DNA of 42,599 nucleotides from NCBI GenBank assembly GCA_022360905.1, contig JAKSBX010000090.1, forward strand, positions 1-42,599. Reading direction: 5' to 3'. This DNA comes from Chromatiales bacterium. Lineage in GTDB: Bacteria > Pseudomonadota > Gammaproteobacteria > Chromatiales > Chromatiaceae. Made by a program: the position numbers and the translations under genes. This document shows, one piece after another, positions 18,192 through 26,922 of the stretch; position 1 is the first letter of the stretch, and every line of letters starts with the position of its first letter. The notes beneath the pieces are model-generated. The model was not told the DNA's origin. It did no database searches and worked only from the letters and a program-made list of their open reading frames with translations.

Positions 18192-20044
18192 GGGGCCTTT
18201 TGTGGCGAGGCAGGCTGCGCCAGGTCAGCTGTCAGGGCATGAAGAATTATGACCGCCCCGGTTACCTTGTCGCCCCGCTTGATCGGTGTGCTGGTAAACT
18301 CGACCAGCAGTGGGCTGCCATCCTTATGCCAAATGGTGCTCCGCTCTCCGCGGCGGGTCTCGCCACTCTGTAAAACATCGAGAATTGGGGAGTGGCCAGA
18401 AGTAACGTTTGTATCGCCCTCAAGGCTGTGGTTTTGCAGGCTATGACTCTGTTCACCGATCATCTCATCGATGTTATAGCCCAATAGATCGGCTGCTGCC
18501 GGGTTGGCGAATGTATACCTGGCATCACCATCGAGACCGATGATGCCGTCACCTGCTATGTCAAGGATCAGCTCTTTCTGCTGTTGAGCGAGATGGCTTT
18601 GCTCTTCGAGCTTTTTATACTGATCGATATCGTCGATTACCGCCACCAGGTAGTCGACCTGGCCATTGCTATCCGGCTTTGTGGAGAGTGAGAGTTGAAT
18701 CCATTTTTTTTGGCCGTTGGAGCAGTTGATACGCAATTGCAAAGAGGAGCTGGAGAGCTTGTTTTTACAGAGTTGATCGATCGCTTTGATGCAGGTTGGC
18801 AGATCACCTCCGTATAGAATGTTTTTAAGGTTGATATCCTGCAGCTGCTGCCTGTCCAGTGAAATAATATCGCAGAGTTTTTGATTCATCTGCAAAAACT
18901 GTCCGGATGGCGTGACATGAGCTAAACCGACGGCGGCTTTTTCGAATGTGGCAAGCTGGGCTTCGCGGCTGAGTTCCAGCGTGTTTTTGTGTTCGGATAA
19001 GCTGCGTTTGAGACGAATAACCCGGAAGCTGAGGGTGCCGATGGATAGCAGTACGATCAGCGTCACCAGGTACCAATGCCAGTATTGGCTGAGGCTGCTG
19101 AAGATTTTTTCATCAATCTCCATATCATAAGGGGGCAGGGCAAGTAGCCTGAGTAGATCGTCGACTGTTTGATAGTTCTCAGGAATGGTCCAGCCATGGA
19201 TGCGAGCATCCGTCGCGGCCGGGTGATCAGTCGGCAGACTCAGTAGCGTAACGGAGACTTTTCGCGCCAGTTCCAGCGGCGTATGTGACAACATGGCCAA
19301 GGGCCACTCCGGATAGAGCGAAGTGCTGATCAGATAGGGGAATTTTTCGAACTGCTTGGGTGAAAGCACGCGCAAGCCGCTGATATCCAACAGGCCCTCC
19401 ATGGACATCCTTTCAAGCGTATCCGTCCTGACAATACCGACATCGGCTTTGCGCTGCTGAACGGCATTGACGACCGCATCATGCGTATTGAGAAACATCA
19501 GGGAGGCGAAGTCCCACCGGTCCAGGCCGGCTGATAGCAATTCCCGTTGTGCCATATTCCAACCGCCTAACGAGGTTGGGTGTACGGCGGCAACTCGATG
19601 ATTTTTCAGGTCGGCCAGATCACCGATTTCAGTATTGCCCGCCAGGGTGAAAATCACACTCCCGAATTTGGAAATGCCATACTCGGATGAGAGCTCATTC
19701 ACCAGTGTCAAGATACGTCGTGCACCGTATCTGACGGTTAGATCGACGTAGATTCCGGAGTTGACGATGACAAAATCCACCAGCTGGTTTTTTACGATAA
19801 TAGGGATATCGTCAAACCCCATCGGTATGATCGTGAATTTATACTCGGGTAGTTGTTCGGACAGGTAAACTGCCGTTGCATCCCAGCGTTGATGGCTTTT
19901 CTCATAACCCCGTTTTGCCAGTACCCCAATCTTTACTTCAGGTGGTTCGGCCCATACATTGGGAGCACTGATCAGCAGGCAAAGCAGTATGGTGAGTGAC
20001 CGTATCGCCATAGACAGTTTGGTTGTGGATAAAGCAGAGCTCAC
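18188..20044 (-). CDS. PhnD-like periplasmic-binding/PAS sensor without output domain
   Basis: The 618-residue product has a signal peptide (cleavage probably after VWA near residue 32) and a PhnD-type phosphate/phosphonate-binding domain at about 33-300. That domain begins VKIGVLAKRGYEKSHQRWD. A membrane helix follows at about 318-337, a short coiled coil, then two PAS domains at about 350-475 and 485-600. The protein stops after the second PAS, with no kinase, cyclase or phosphodiesterase domain. It overlaps the downstream cyclase by ATGA, so output presumably passes through that partner. GTG 20044 is used as start; ATG 20011 would shorten the signal region. The ligand is unknown, since many PhnD-like sensors do not bind phosphonate. 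Confidence 0.87.
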   Translation of the reverse strand: MSSALSTTKLSMAIRSLTILLCLLISAPNVWAEPPEVKIGVLAKRGYEKSHQRWDATAVYLSEQLPEYKFTIIPMGFDDIPIIVKNQLVDFVIVNSGIYVDLTVRYGARRILTLVNELSSEYGISKFGSVIFTLAGNTEIGDLADLKNHRVAAVHPTSLGGWNMAQRELLSAGLDRWDFASLMFLNTHDAVVNAVQQRKADVGIVRTDTLERMSMEGLLDISGLRVLSPKQFEKFPYLISTSLYPEWPLAMLSHTPLELARKVSVTLLSLPTDHPAATDARIHGWTIPENYQTVDDLLRLLALPPYDMEIDEKIFSSLSQYWHWYLVTLIVLLSIGTLSFRVIRLKRSLSEHKNTLELSREAQLATFEKAAVGLAHVTPSGQFLQMNQKLCDIISLDRQQLQDINLKNILYGGDLPTCIKAIDQLCKNKLSSSSLQLRINCSNGQKKWIQLSLSTKPDSNGQVDYLVAVIDDIDQYKKLEEQSHLAQQQKELILDIAGDGIIGLDGDARYTFANPAAADLLGYNIDEMIGEQSHSLQNHSLEGDTNVTSGHSPILDVLQSGETRRGERSTIWHKDGSPLLVEFTSTPIKRGDKVTGAVIILHALTADLAQPASPQKAP

Positions 20045-20236
20045 TCTATTGCCAACTCTTAAATGTTATTCGGTAAGATTTATCATTCTTCAGGGTCCAC
20101 ATTTTAATCGGCAGCTGCATGAGTTGCTTTAATTCCCGAGGGGCTGGAGATCTACCGGTTTGACGTGCTTAAACTCTGTGAATTCAGATGGTTGTAGCAG
20201 AATTAATTTGACTGTCATGGTGGCGGGTGACAAGCA

Positions 20237-22216
20237 CTATTCCACTAAAATTAACAGAGAGTCAGGGCCTGCATAATAGGTGATCCTGCCGACTGACCTC
20301 TGATCATCAAGAAACTGGGTGATTGCCGGCTGGAAATCCGCCTCCGTTCTCGGCACGACCAGTAAACCGAAAGATCTCTCCGCCTGCTGGCTGGATACAT
20401 TTCCCACATACAGCGGCTTGGTAGGGGAATCTATCGAAATGCTGCTTTTCCATAGACGCATCACTAACCGCTTGTCGGCAGAGGGTGTTTTTACCAGCAC
20501 CAGCGCCTCATGCCTAGCATCGTGTACATGGGGCAGGACCGGCAGTTCGGCCAGTGGAGTGTTCGGCGAGAGCAGTCGTAACATATTGTTCCAGTTAAGC
20601 ATTTCAGCAGATTGCCAGCCCTGCTGCGCTAGTTGCTCCTGAAGTATTTGCAAATCACCGGCAACTTGCAGGTTCAGCGGATGGTCTCCCTCACCTCGTA
20701 TGTCGTGTCGGTGTGTTGGGATTTTCAGTTGGCCGGATCGCCATACTTGCTGAGATACAATCTGATTCGCTGTGGCTTGCGCCTGATAAGGTTTCAGGTT
20801 TTGTTGTAACTGCCAGGCCTGGAAAGTGAGGCAAAGAGTCAATGCGGTCAAACTGGCGACAACGATCGCGAAATGGCGGGACTCCGCTGCCACATGGCGG
20901 GCATAAGCGATACCGAGCAGGGCTAACCAGGCCAGACCCAGCGTTAAACTGCCCAATACGTCGGTTAACCAGTGAACCCCCAGGTAGAGTCTCGACAGGG
21001 CCACGGCGCCAACCAGCGCGGTGGCAATACTGTAGGGCAGCCATCGCCAATCATGACTCAGGCCCCTGGCAACCATAATGGAAATAAACCCATACAGCGT
21101 GATACTGCGTAACACATGGGCACTGGGAAACGACCAGGGGCCCAAGGATGAAGGGGCCGAATCGGGACGGGGGATTTGCAATCCGTACTTCAGCAGCAGT
21201 GGGACAATAACCCCGAAGCCGATGGCGGCGAGCAGGTAATTAAGGGTCCGATAGTGGCCTTGTAGGATCAGCAGAATCGCTGAAACAACACCAACTATGA
21301 TGATGGTGGAGAGGTCTCCCAGGCTGGTCAACAGGTAGATGAACTGGTCACCCCAGGGGGTACGCAGGCTCTGCAGGCCATTATGGATGACCTCGTTGAC
21401 GGACTGTGTCAGGTTGCCGCCAACCATCGCGCCGATCAGTAACATGAACAGCAGTGTGGCCAGCACCAACAGCGTGGCGAGCACGGCCAGACCTTTGGCT
21501 TCGGGGTGGTCTGGATCGGCCAGGGCGGCAGAAATGGCACGGAAACCACGATGACGCTGCCCCCAGTCGAATCCCCATTGGACAATATCTCTGGCATGTG
21601 GCTGTAACAGACGGAACAGGGTGTGAGCCAGTTTGAACAGACCCCAGGCCAAAACCAGCATCAGTAACAGCAGTATCACCAGTTTGAAGGTGACTTCAGA
21701 GGCGAGCTCAAGAGAGGCCCCGAAAACAATGCCGGGCAACAGATAGGCTGGGGCCCAGACCAGTGCCGAGCTGAGGTTGGCGACCAGAAAACGCAGGGGC
21801 GCCATGCCCATCATCCCCGCCACCAGGGGAATGATCGCTCTTACCGGTCCGAAAAATCGGCCGATGGCAACACTCTTGCCGCCATATTTCTCAAAGAATC
21901 TGATGCCCCTTTGGAGGGTTTTAGGGTAGCGATTGAATGGCCATAATTGCCGCAGGCCATCCTGATAGTGGCGGCCAAGCCAGAAACTGAGGCTGTCGCC
22001 AGCGACCGCGCCGGCCACGGCCCACCAGAAAACCGGCCAAAACTGGAGTGTGCCGGTTGCGATGAGTGCGCCAAAACCAAACATGGCGATCACCCCGGGT
22101 ACCAGCAGGCCAAAAATGGCCACAGATTCTGAAAAGGCCACCAAAAATACCGCCAAACCGGCCCATAAGGGGTTTGCACCAATCCAGGCCAGCAGACTTG
22201 TGGACAGTTCACTCAT
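20237..22216 (-). CDS. DedA-PAP2-LssY fusion membrane protein
   Basis: The 659-residue protein joins three modules. Residues 1-200 are DedA/SNARE-associated, with the signature GRFFGPVRAIIPLVAGMMGM at 119-138; DedA proteins are implicated in lipid flipping and proton-motive-force maintenance. Residues about 245-440 form a PAP2 phosphatase: K343 to RP at 350-351, PSAH at 364-367 (usual PSGH) and SRLYLGVHWLTD at 408-419. Residues about 470-659 are a soluble domain like the LssY C-terminus. Together they suggest handling of lipid phosphates such as undecaprenyl pyrophosphate or phosphatidic acid, but the substrate is inferred. It is downstream of hemL on the same strand, separated by the small lipoprotein gene. 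Confidence 0.9.
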   Translation of the reverse strand: MSELSTSLLAWIGANPLWAGLAVFLVAFSESVAIFGLLVPGVIAMFGFGALIATGTLQFWPVFWWAVAGAVAGDSLSFWLGRHYQDGLRQLWPFNRYPKTLQRGIRFFEKYGGKSVAIGRFFGPVRAIIPLVAGMMGMAPLRFLVANLSSALVWAPAYLLPGIVFGASLELASEVTFKLVILLLLMLVLAWGLFKLAHTLFRLLQPHARDIVQWGFDWGQRHRGFRAISAALADPDHPEAKGLAVLATLLVLATLLFMLLIGAMVGGNLTQSVNEVIHNGLQSLRTPWGDQFIYLLTSLGDLSTIIIVGVVSAILLILQGHYRTLNYLLAAIGFGVIVPLLLKYGLQIPRPDSAPSSLGPWSFPSAHVLRSITLYGFISIMVARGLSHDWRWLPYSIATALVGAVALSRLYLGVHWLTDVLGSLTLGLAWLALLGIAYARHVAAESRHFAIVVASLTALTLCLTFQAWQLQQNLKPYQAQATANQIVSQQVWRSGQLKIPTHRHDIRGEGDHPLNLQVAGDLQILQEQLAQQGWQSAEMLNWNNMLRLLSPNTPLAELPVLPHVHDARHEALVLVKTPSADKRLVMRLWKSSISIDSPTKPLYVGNVSSQQAERSFGLLVVPRTEADFQPAITQFLDDQRSVGRITYYAGPDSLLILVE

Positions 22217-22251
22217 CGATAGGGCGGTTTGAATAGGCTGTTTTGCAGAGG

Positions 22252-22473
22252 CTATTGTGCCTGTATATGGCGTTCACGCTCCGTATTGTACTCCTCGTAG
22301 CTCTGCCGCTGCCGATCGCAGTTTTGGCTGTCCAACTGCTCAAGGCACTGTTGATAGCGGTGCTGTTCCAATGCTTCAAAAGTAGCTGTCTTTGCCTGCT
22401 CGGTAGAACACCCCACCACCAGTGGTGTCGTCAGTAGCGAGAATAGAACCAACGACAGTCGCTGCACAGTCAC
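22252..22473 (-). CDS. Small lipoprotein (73 aa)
   Basis: The protein has a signal peptide with lipobox LVVGC (Cys22). The short mature part is rich in Gln, Glu, Tyr and Arg and contains two cysteines ([17 protein letters not shown]). It probably forms a charged helix at the membrane surface. The start overlaps the hemL stop by four bases, which supports a real coupled gene. No family is recognised. Confidence 0.65.
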   Translation of the reverse strand: MTVQRLSLVLFSLLTTPLVVGCSTEQAKTATFEALEQHRYQQCLEQLDSQNCDRQRQSYEEYNTERERHIQAQ

Positions 22474-23756
22474 TCTGCCAGAGAGCGGAACGATTTGCCG
22501 GCCGCCTCGATGGTGGCTTGCAGATCCTCTTCGCTATGGGCTTCCGATACAAATCCAGCTTCGAATGCGGAAGGCGCCAGGTAGATGCCCCGATCGAGCA
22601 TGGCATGGTAAAACGCTTTGAATCGGCTCTGGTCGCAGGCCATGGCGCCCTGGAAGTCATTGACTGTCTCCTGGTCGGTGAAAAACAGGCCGAACATGCC
22701 CCCCACATGGTTTTCCGCCAATGGGATTCCGGCCGCTTTGGCCTCCGCCATGATGCCGGAAACCAAATTTTCAACTTTGTGCGAAAGTCGATCATAGAAT
22801 CCGGGTTCAGCGATCAGCTCGAGGGTCTTCAGGCCCGCGGTCATGGCGACCGGATTGCCGGACAGGGTGCCGGCCTGATAAACCGGTCCCAGTGGTGCGA
22901 TCTGTTGCATGATATCGAGTCGACCGCCGAAGGCTCCTACCGGCATGCCGCCGCCGATTACCTTGCCGAGGGTGGTCAGATCCGGCTTGATACCGTATAC
23001 CGCTTGTGCGCCGCCCAGGGCTACACGAAAGCCGGTCATCACCTCGTCGAAGATCAGAACAGTGCCGTATTGGTCGCAGACCTCCCGCAGGGTTTGCAGA
23101 AACCCGGCTTGCGGTGGGATACAGTTCATATTGCCGGCCACCGGTTCAACAATGATTGCCGCGATCTGATCGCCATACTGCTTAAACGCATCCCTTACTT
23201 GCTCACTGTTGTTGTAAGTCAAGGTCAGGGTGTGCTCCGCAAGACTGGCCGGAACACCGGGCGACGAGGGTTCACCCAGGGTCAGCATACCGGAACCGGC
23301 CTTGACCAGCAGGGAGTCGGAGTGGCCGTGGTAGCAACCTTCGAATTTGACAATTTTATCGCGGCCGGTAAACCCTCTGGCCAGGCGTATCGCGGACATG
23401 GTGGCTTCGGTGCCTGAGCTGACCATGCGTACCAGCTCCATGCTTGGGACCAGCTCGCAGACCCGGTCGGCCATCTGTGTCTCCAGCTCGGTCGGGGCAC
23501 CGAAGCTGAGGCCTTTGTTGATCACTGAGGAGACCGCTTCAATCACCTCATGGTGGGAGTGGCCCAGAATCATCGGTCCCCAGGATCCCACATAGTCGAT
23601 ATAGCGCTTGCCGTCCGGGTCGTAGAGATAAGGTCCTGCCGCACAGTCGACGAATACCGGCTCTCCACCGACTCCGTTAAAGGCTCTGACCGGGGAGTTT
23701 ACGCCCCCTGGGATATGTTGTTTTGCACGATTAAAGAGTTCCTCAGAACGACTCAT
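22470..23756 (-). CDS. hemL: Glutamate-1-semialdehyde 2,1-aminomutase
   Basis: HemL is the PLP enzyme converting glutamate-1-semialdehyde to 5-aminolevulinate in the C5 route to heme. The 428-residue product shows the family start [19 protein letters not shown], the motif [18 protein letters not shown] and the PLP lysine in [20 protein letters not shown] 23756 is chosen because AGGAG lies about seven bases upstream and it gives the typical N-terminus; a longer form from 23786 adds ten arginine-rich residues inside thiE. It overlaps the thiE end by 14 bp. The thiamine-hemL arrangement is common in gammaproteobacteria. Confidence 0.97.
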   Translation of the reverse strand: MSRSEELFNRAKQHIPGGVNSPVRAFNGVGGEPVFVDCAAGPYLYDPDGKRYIDYVGSWGPMILGHSHHEVIEAVSSVINKGLSFGAPTELETQMADRVCELVPSMELVRMVSSGTEATMSAIRLARGFTGRDKIVKFEGCYHGHSDSLLVKAGSGMLTLGEPSSPGVPASLAEHTLTLTYNNSEQVRDAFKQYGDQIAAIIVEPVAGNMNCIPPQAGFLQTLREVCDQYGTVLIFDEVMTGFRVALGGAQAVYGIKPDLTTLGKVIGGGMPVGAFGGRLDIMQQIAPLGPVYQAGTLSGNPVAMTAGLKTLELIAEPGFYDRLSHKVENLVSGIMAEAKAAGIPLAENHVGGMFGLFFTDQETVNDFQGAMACDQSRFKAFYHAMLDRGIYLAPSAFEAGFVSEAHSEEDLQATIEAAGKSFRSLAE

Positions 23757-24399
23757 TATTCTTCTCCTGCGGCGAAAATAGGGCACTCAGGCGACGGCTT
23801 GCGGCCTCGATATCCGGCTCTCCGAAGACAGCCTGGATAACGGCCAGCATATCGGCGCCTGCGGCAATCAGTTGGGCGCCATTCTCATGGGTAATGCCGC
23901 CGATGGCAACCAATGGTTTGCGAATTTTTTGTCTGGCGGATACCAACAGCTCGGGATCCGCCGATATGGCTTCGGGTTTTGTCCGGGATGGGAAGAAGCG
24001 CCCGAAGGCGACGTAGTCGGCTCCCTTGTCAGCCGCTTCACTGGCCAATTCCAGGCGGTTGTAGCATGAGACACCGATGACCGCTGTCGGGCCAAGGCGC
24101 TCTCTGGCTTCAGCGAGTGTCGCATCCTCACGTCCCAGATGGACCCCATGGGCTTTGGTTGCCAGCGCCAGCTCGATGTCATCGTTGATGATCAGCAAGG
24201 CATTGAATCGTTCGCACAGTTTGAGAATACTGCGGACTTGCTCGGTACAGCCGCTCCGGTCCTGGCGTTTGTCACGGTATTGAATGATCCGCGCCCCGCC
24301 TGTCAGCGCGGCTTCCACCTGTTGCAGAATTCGCTCCGGCGGGCACAGCCGGCTATCGGTAATGGCGTAGAGTCCTCGGTATCTGTCTGTATCTGTCAT
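23743..24399 (-). CDS. thiE: Thiamine-phosphate synthase
   Basis: ThiE couples HMP-pyrophosphate to the thiazole phosphate to give thiamine monophosphate. The 218-residue product begins [15 protein letters not shown] and contains QYRDK near residue 47, [24 protein letters not shown] and AIGGIT, all ThiE active-site motifs. ATG 24399 overlaps the thiD stop (ATGA). A longer frame from 24480 would extend back into thiD without similarity. Its end overlaps hemL by 14 bp. Confidence 0.95.
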   Translation of the reverse strand: MTDTDRYRGLYAITDSRLCPPERILQQVEAALTGGARIIQYRDKRQDRSGCTEQVRSILKLCERFNALLIINDDIELALATKAHGVHLGREDATLAEARERLGPTAVIGVSCYNRLELASEAADKGADYVAFGRFFPSRTKPEAISADPELLVSARQKIRKPLVAIGGITHENGAQLIAAGADMLAVIQAVFGEPDIEAASRRLSALFSPQEKNNESF

Positions 24400-25217
24400 T
24401 GGTCGATCTGTGAATAGGTTTGAAACCGGCGGTTTGGTATGGATTGGCAGCGGCCGGTGCGATAACCCTGTTGCAGACAACTCCAGCTGTAATCGAGCGC
24501 GGTCTGGGTGGCACTTTCGAGAGGCTCACCAAGGCCGATTCTTGTTGCCAGCGCGGCCGCCAGGGTGCAGCCGGATCCGTGATACTCACCGGGTAGGCGA
24601 GGATATGGCCTGATCAGTGTCGGCTTGTCAGGACGATAAAGGCGATTGATGACCCTCTCCCGATCACTCTCATCATGAGTTCCGGTAATCAGCACGGATC
24701 CGCAACCAAGCTGCAGCAGAATTTCTGCATGCCGATCCAGGCTGGCGGCACTACCGCCGGCGGAGAGTCGGGCGGCTTCCACCGTGTTGGGTGTAATCAG
24801 CTTGCACAAGGGCAACAAATCGTGACGAATGATGCGCAGTAACTCCTCACTGGCAAGCTCATTTCCCCCACCTGCGGCCAATACCGGGTCGAGGATGGCG
24901 GGGATCTGGGGAAACGCCTTGAGCAGTCGGATCACCGCATCGGCTGCCTGGGGGCTGCCAAGCAGGCCGATCTTGATGGCGGAGACCGTGCAATCCTGCA
25001 TTATGGCCTCGCATTGTGCCGTGAGGTGTTCTGCGGGGAGCGGAATCAGCTGGCTGACATTGCAGCTGTCCTGTACGGTCAGGCAGGTCAAAGCGGTTGC
25101 TGGATGGCAGCCATTGGCGCCAATCGCTTCGATATCCGCCTGAATGCCGGCACCTCCCCCAGGGTCGTGTCCACCGATGGCCAATACCACCGGACGATTT
25201 TCGGTGTCGCTATGCAT
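24396..25217 (-). CDS. thiD: Hydroxymethylpyrimidine/phosphomethylpyrimidine kinase
   Basis: ThiD phosphorylates HMP and HMP-phosphate for thiamine synthesis and salvage. The 273-residue product has the ribokinase-fold signatures AIGGHDPGGGAGIQADI near the N-terminus, KIGLLGS and DPVLAAGGG in the middle, and the anion-hole motif GSGCTLAAALA late in the sequence. ATG 25217 is preferred over the frame start at 25274 because the length and N-terminus match the family; GGAG lies close upstream, with short spacing. No TPP riboswitch signature was seen in the upstream region. It is the first gene of thiD-thiE-hemL-lipoprotein. Confidence 0.93.
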   Translation of the reverse strand: MHSDTENRPVVLAIGGHDPGGGAGIQADIEAIGANGCHPATALTCLTVQDSCNVSQLIPLPAEHLTAQCEAIMQDCTVSAIKIGLLGSPQAADAVIRLLKAFPQIPAILDPVLAAGGGNELASEELLRIIRHDLLPLCKLITPNTVEAARLSAGGSAASLDRHAEILLQLGCGSVLITGTHDESDRERVINRLYRPDKPTLIRPYPRLPGEYHGSGCTLAAALATRIGLGEPLESATQTALDYSWSCLQQGYRTGRCQSIPNRRFQTYSQIDQ

Positions 25218-25422
25218 CGCTCCATTGTATCCCTTTTTAGCCTGAAACAGGCAGTTGACAGGGAGCATCGCCATGAATCTGTCAGTTAGGGCTTGTTATC
25301 AACCCGGCACCCTAATCACGCGATTCCAGCAATTCTGAGTCCGGTTTGGCAGTTTTGCTGATCGACAGCATATATATTTTATTTATCAAACTGCCCAGGG
25401 AGATTAAGGGTTTTTCCTAGGA

Positions 25423-25436
25423 TTGATCGTGATCAC
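25423..25436. promoter_or_regulatory. FNR-like dyad
   Basis: TTGAT-CGTG-ATCAC matches the FNR/Anr consensus TTGAT-N4-ATCAA at nine of ten defined bases. It overlaps or precedes a TAGAAT -10-like hexamer at 25440-25445, a position where a bound regulator would more likely repress than activate. Binding is inferred. Confidence 0.4.
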
Positions 25437-25446
25437 TGCTAGAATC

Positions 25447-25465
25447 TGGTATGTGCGACATACCA
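25447..25465. promoter_or_regulatory. Perfect 8-bp palindrome, candidate operator
   Basis: TGGTATGT and ACATACCA are exact inverted copies around GCG. The element starts two bases after a TAGAAT hexamer (25440-25445), where transcription of the DUF5063 gene could begin. It looks like an operator for a dimeric repressor, though its regulator is unknown. Confidence 0.5.
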
Positions 25466-25557
25466 AAAGTACCATGCAGCTGTCTCTATGAGGTCAGGAA
25501 AAGATCTCCTGGTACAAACAAGGAAGAAGTAGCAAGAATAGCTGTGAGGAAGAGACT

Positions 25558-26034
25558 ATGAGTCCAAATGTACAAAAACTCGAAACGTTGGCTAGGCGAT
25601 ATTGTGAGTTGGTCGAATCGTTGAATGACGGCAATGCTGAATGGCTACAGGAGGTAGCCGGTCTGTTACCCCGCCTGCATGAGGCGGTGAACGCATTGAA
25701 CCTGCCTACGCCAAGAAACACCCACTACACGGCCGCTGATCTGGACGCCCGGTTCGAACTCTACACTTTCCTGAGGACTCTACTGGGAGAGCGGGACGGC
25801 TATTGGATGGAATTTGATGTGGCCGGTGACGGACAGAGCATGAGCGGCAGTCTGGCCGATGATCTGACCGACATCTACTGTGAGCTAAAGAGCGGACTGA
25901 ACCTGCTCGATGGCGAGCCGGAACAGGCAGTTGAGGGCTGGCACAAAGGGTTTCACCTGCATTGGGGTCAACACCTGTTGGATGCGGAACGGCATCTGTT
26001 CGAGCTGAATGCAAGGAATCAGCTCGCCATGTAG
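25558..26034 (+). CDS. DUF5063 family protein
   Basis: The 158-residue soluble protein matches my memory of the DUF5063 family: an N-terminal helical region (LARRYCELVESL), then YWMEFD, SLADDLTDIYCELKSGL and a closing WHKGFHLHWGQHLLDAERHL helix. The function of this family is not known to me. The start ATG follows GAGGAAGAG at about 25546-25554. It lies 111 bp before the HesB-like gene, with a separate promoter possible between them, so a shared operon is plausible but unproven. Confidence 0.8.
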   Translation: MSPNVQKLETLARRYCELVESLNDGNAEWLQEVAGLLPRLHEAVNALNLPTPRNTHYTAADLDARFELYTFLRTLLGERDGYWMEFDVAGDGQSMSGSLADDLTDIYCELKSGLNLLDGEPEQAVEGWHKGFHLHWGQHLLDAERHLFELNARNQLAM

Positions 26035-26059
26035 ATCCCCGCTGGTAGAGTAAAAAACC

Positions 26060-26076
26060 AACTTATATTCTAAGTT
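26060..26076. promoter_or_regulatory. Inverted repeat upstream of the HesB-like gene
   Basis: AACTTA-TATTC-TAAGTT forms a 6-bp dyad just upstream of TTGGCA (26079-26084) and TAATAT (26104-26109), a weak promoter-like pair with 19-bp spacing. It could be an operator for the Fe-S carrier gene. It does not match the IscR consensus as I know it. Confidence 0.35.
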
Positions 26077-26145
26077 AATTGGCAATCGAGTCGGTTTTCT
26101 TGGTAATATGCACTCCATCTAGACCGAATTTCCAGGAGATATGGC

Positions 26146-26514
26146 ATGAGTTTAAATGCCCTGACCGAGAGTGATTTGACCCTGACCGGCACAGCTCAGA
26201 CCAAAATGAGCGAGCTGTTTCAACAGGTTGACGATAACATCCAGGGAGTACGCGTATTTGCGACCCCAGGCGGCTGCAGCGGAATCAGCTTTGGCATGAC
26301 CTTCAGCGATGAGATCAATGACAACGATGGGGTTTTGGATTGTGATGGATTCAAAGTCATCGTCGATGATGGAACCATGCAGTACCTGCGCGGTGTCGAG
26401 ATTGACTTTATCGACCAGGGCGATGGCAATGCCAGTTTTGTTTTCAATAATCTGCAACCGGTTGGCGGTGGCTGCGGCACCTGCGGTTCGTCCAGTGGTG
26501 GTGGTTGCGGATAA
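26146..26514 (+). CDS. HesB/IscA-like A-type Fe-S carrier with Gly/Cys-rich tail
   Basis: The 122-residue protein has the A-type carrier fold and probably delivers Fe-S clusters. Cys44 lies in TPGGCSGISFGM, matching the first IscA cysteine. The C-terminal pair is C110-G-T-C113 rather than the usual C-G-C, and a Gly/Ser tail ends with C121; C66 is an extra cysteine. ATG 26146 is chosen over ATG 26141 because AGGAG at 26134-26138 is ideally spaced (7 bp). A strong terminator follows directly. It is distinct from the erpA gene at 31470, so the organism has at least two A-type carriers. Confidence 0.88.
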   Translation: MSLNALTESDLTLTGTAQTKMSELFQQVDDNIQGVRVFATPGGCSGISFGMTFSDEINDNDGVLDCDGFKVIVDDGTMQYLRGVEIDFIDQGDGNASFVFNNLQPVGGGCGTCGSSSGGGCG

Positions 26515-26530
26515 GTTGCATTGAGCTTCA

Positions 26531-26573
26531 AAAATACCGCGCCAGGATCGTCATCCTGGCGCGGTATTTTTTT
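26531..26573 (+). terminator. Strong intrinsic terminator after the HesB-like gene
   Basis: An 18-bp perfect stem pairs 26531-26548 with 26553-26570 around loop CGTC. The core is ACCGCGCCAGGAT, and seven T residues close the 3' side. The A-run on the 5' side makes it potentially bidirectional. Confidence 0.93.
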
Positions 26574-26844
26574 GCGCCATTTTCGGTATCACGGGTATGT
26601 TATTACTGATCTCGATGGTGTATATACACAGATACGAAACAGCGCGCATTTGCATATTGTTCAATTAAATCAATAAGTAATTGGCTATCTATGGGCTTTT
26701 TGCCCGATAATCCAGTTATGAGTACCCCAGCGACCAATCAGCTCACCTTCAGGGCCTCTTGTATGCCCTTGATCGGGTTATAGCTTGTCGAGGTGGGTGT
26801 GCTTGAAGCCGCTAACATTCTGGTTTATATAAGGCAGGCCCAGT
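26574..26844. other. Gene-free stretch upstream of the flavoprotein gene
   Basis: This segment follows the terminator and lacks a convincing gene. It is more AT-rich than its surroundings and contains a perfect 12-bp palindrome, GTGTATATACAC, at 26618-26629. It presumably carries the promoter of the flavoprotein gene, but no clear -35/-10 pair was assigned. Confidence 0.5.
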
Positions 26845-26922
26845 ATGGCTGAAAGTAGAATATTCGATCGCCGGGTGACAAAGGAGCCGGGTGACATAAC
26901 CGAGGTAAGGGTGACGTCATGA
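26845..26922 (+). CDS. Possible 25-codon leader peptide
   Basis: ATG 26845 opens a 25-residue frame (MAESRIFDRRVTKEPGDITE and five more residues) whose TGA overlaps the next gene's ATG as ATGA. An AGGC-rich stretch lies upstream of the start. Three GGGTGAC copies (26873, 26889, 26909) fall inside. The overlap suggests translational coupling, but a frame this short could be chance. Confidence 0.3.
   Translation: MAESRIFDRRVTKEPGDITEVRVTS

Larger units (their letters stand above)
25218..25557. other. Divergent intergenic control region
   Basis: This 340-bp gap separates thiD (-) and the DUF5063 gene (+). It contains an FNR-like dyad (25423-25436), a -10-like TAGAAT (25440-25445) and an exact 8-bp palindrome (25447-25465), all described separately. 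The part near thiD contains no recognisable riboswitch or RNA gene. Confidence 0.6.

Noticed and set aside
22422-23417. 331-codon frame antisense to hemL
   Set aside because: hemL is unmistakable on the minus strand; the antisense frame has no domain or ribosome binding site.
25218-25330. TPP riboswitch upstream of thiD
   Set aside because: The CTGAGA and later conserved blocks of the TPP aptamer are not visible on the minus strand before thiD.
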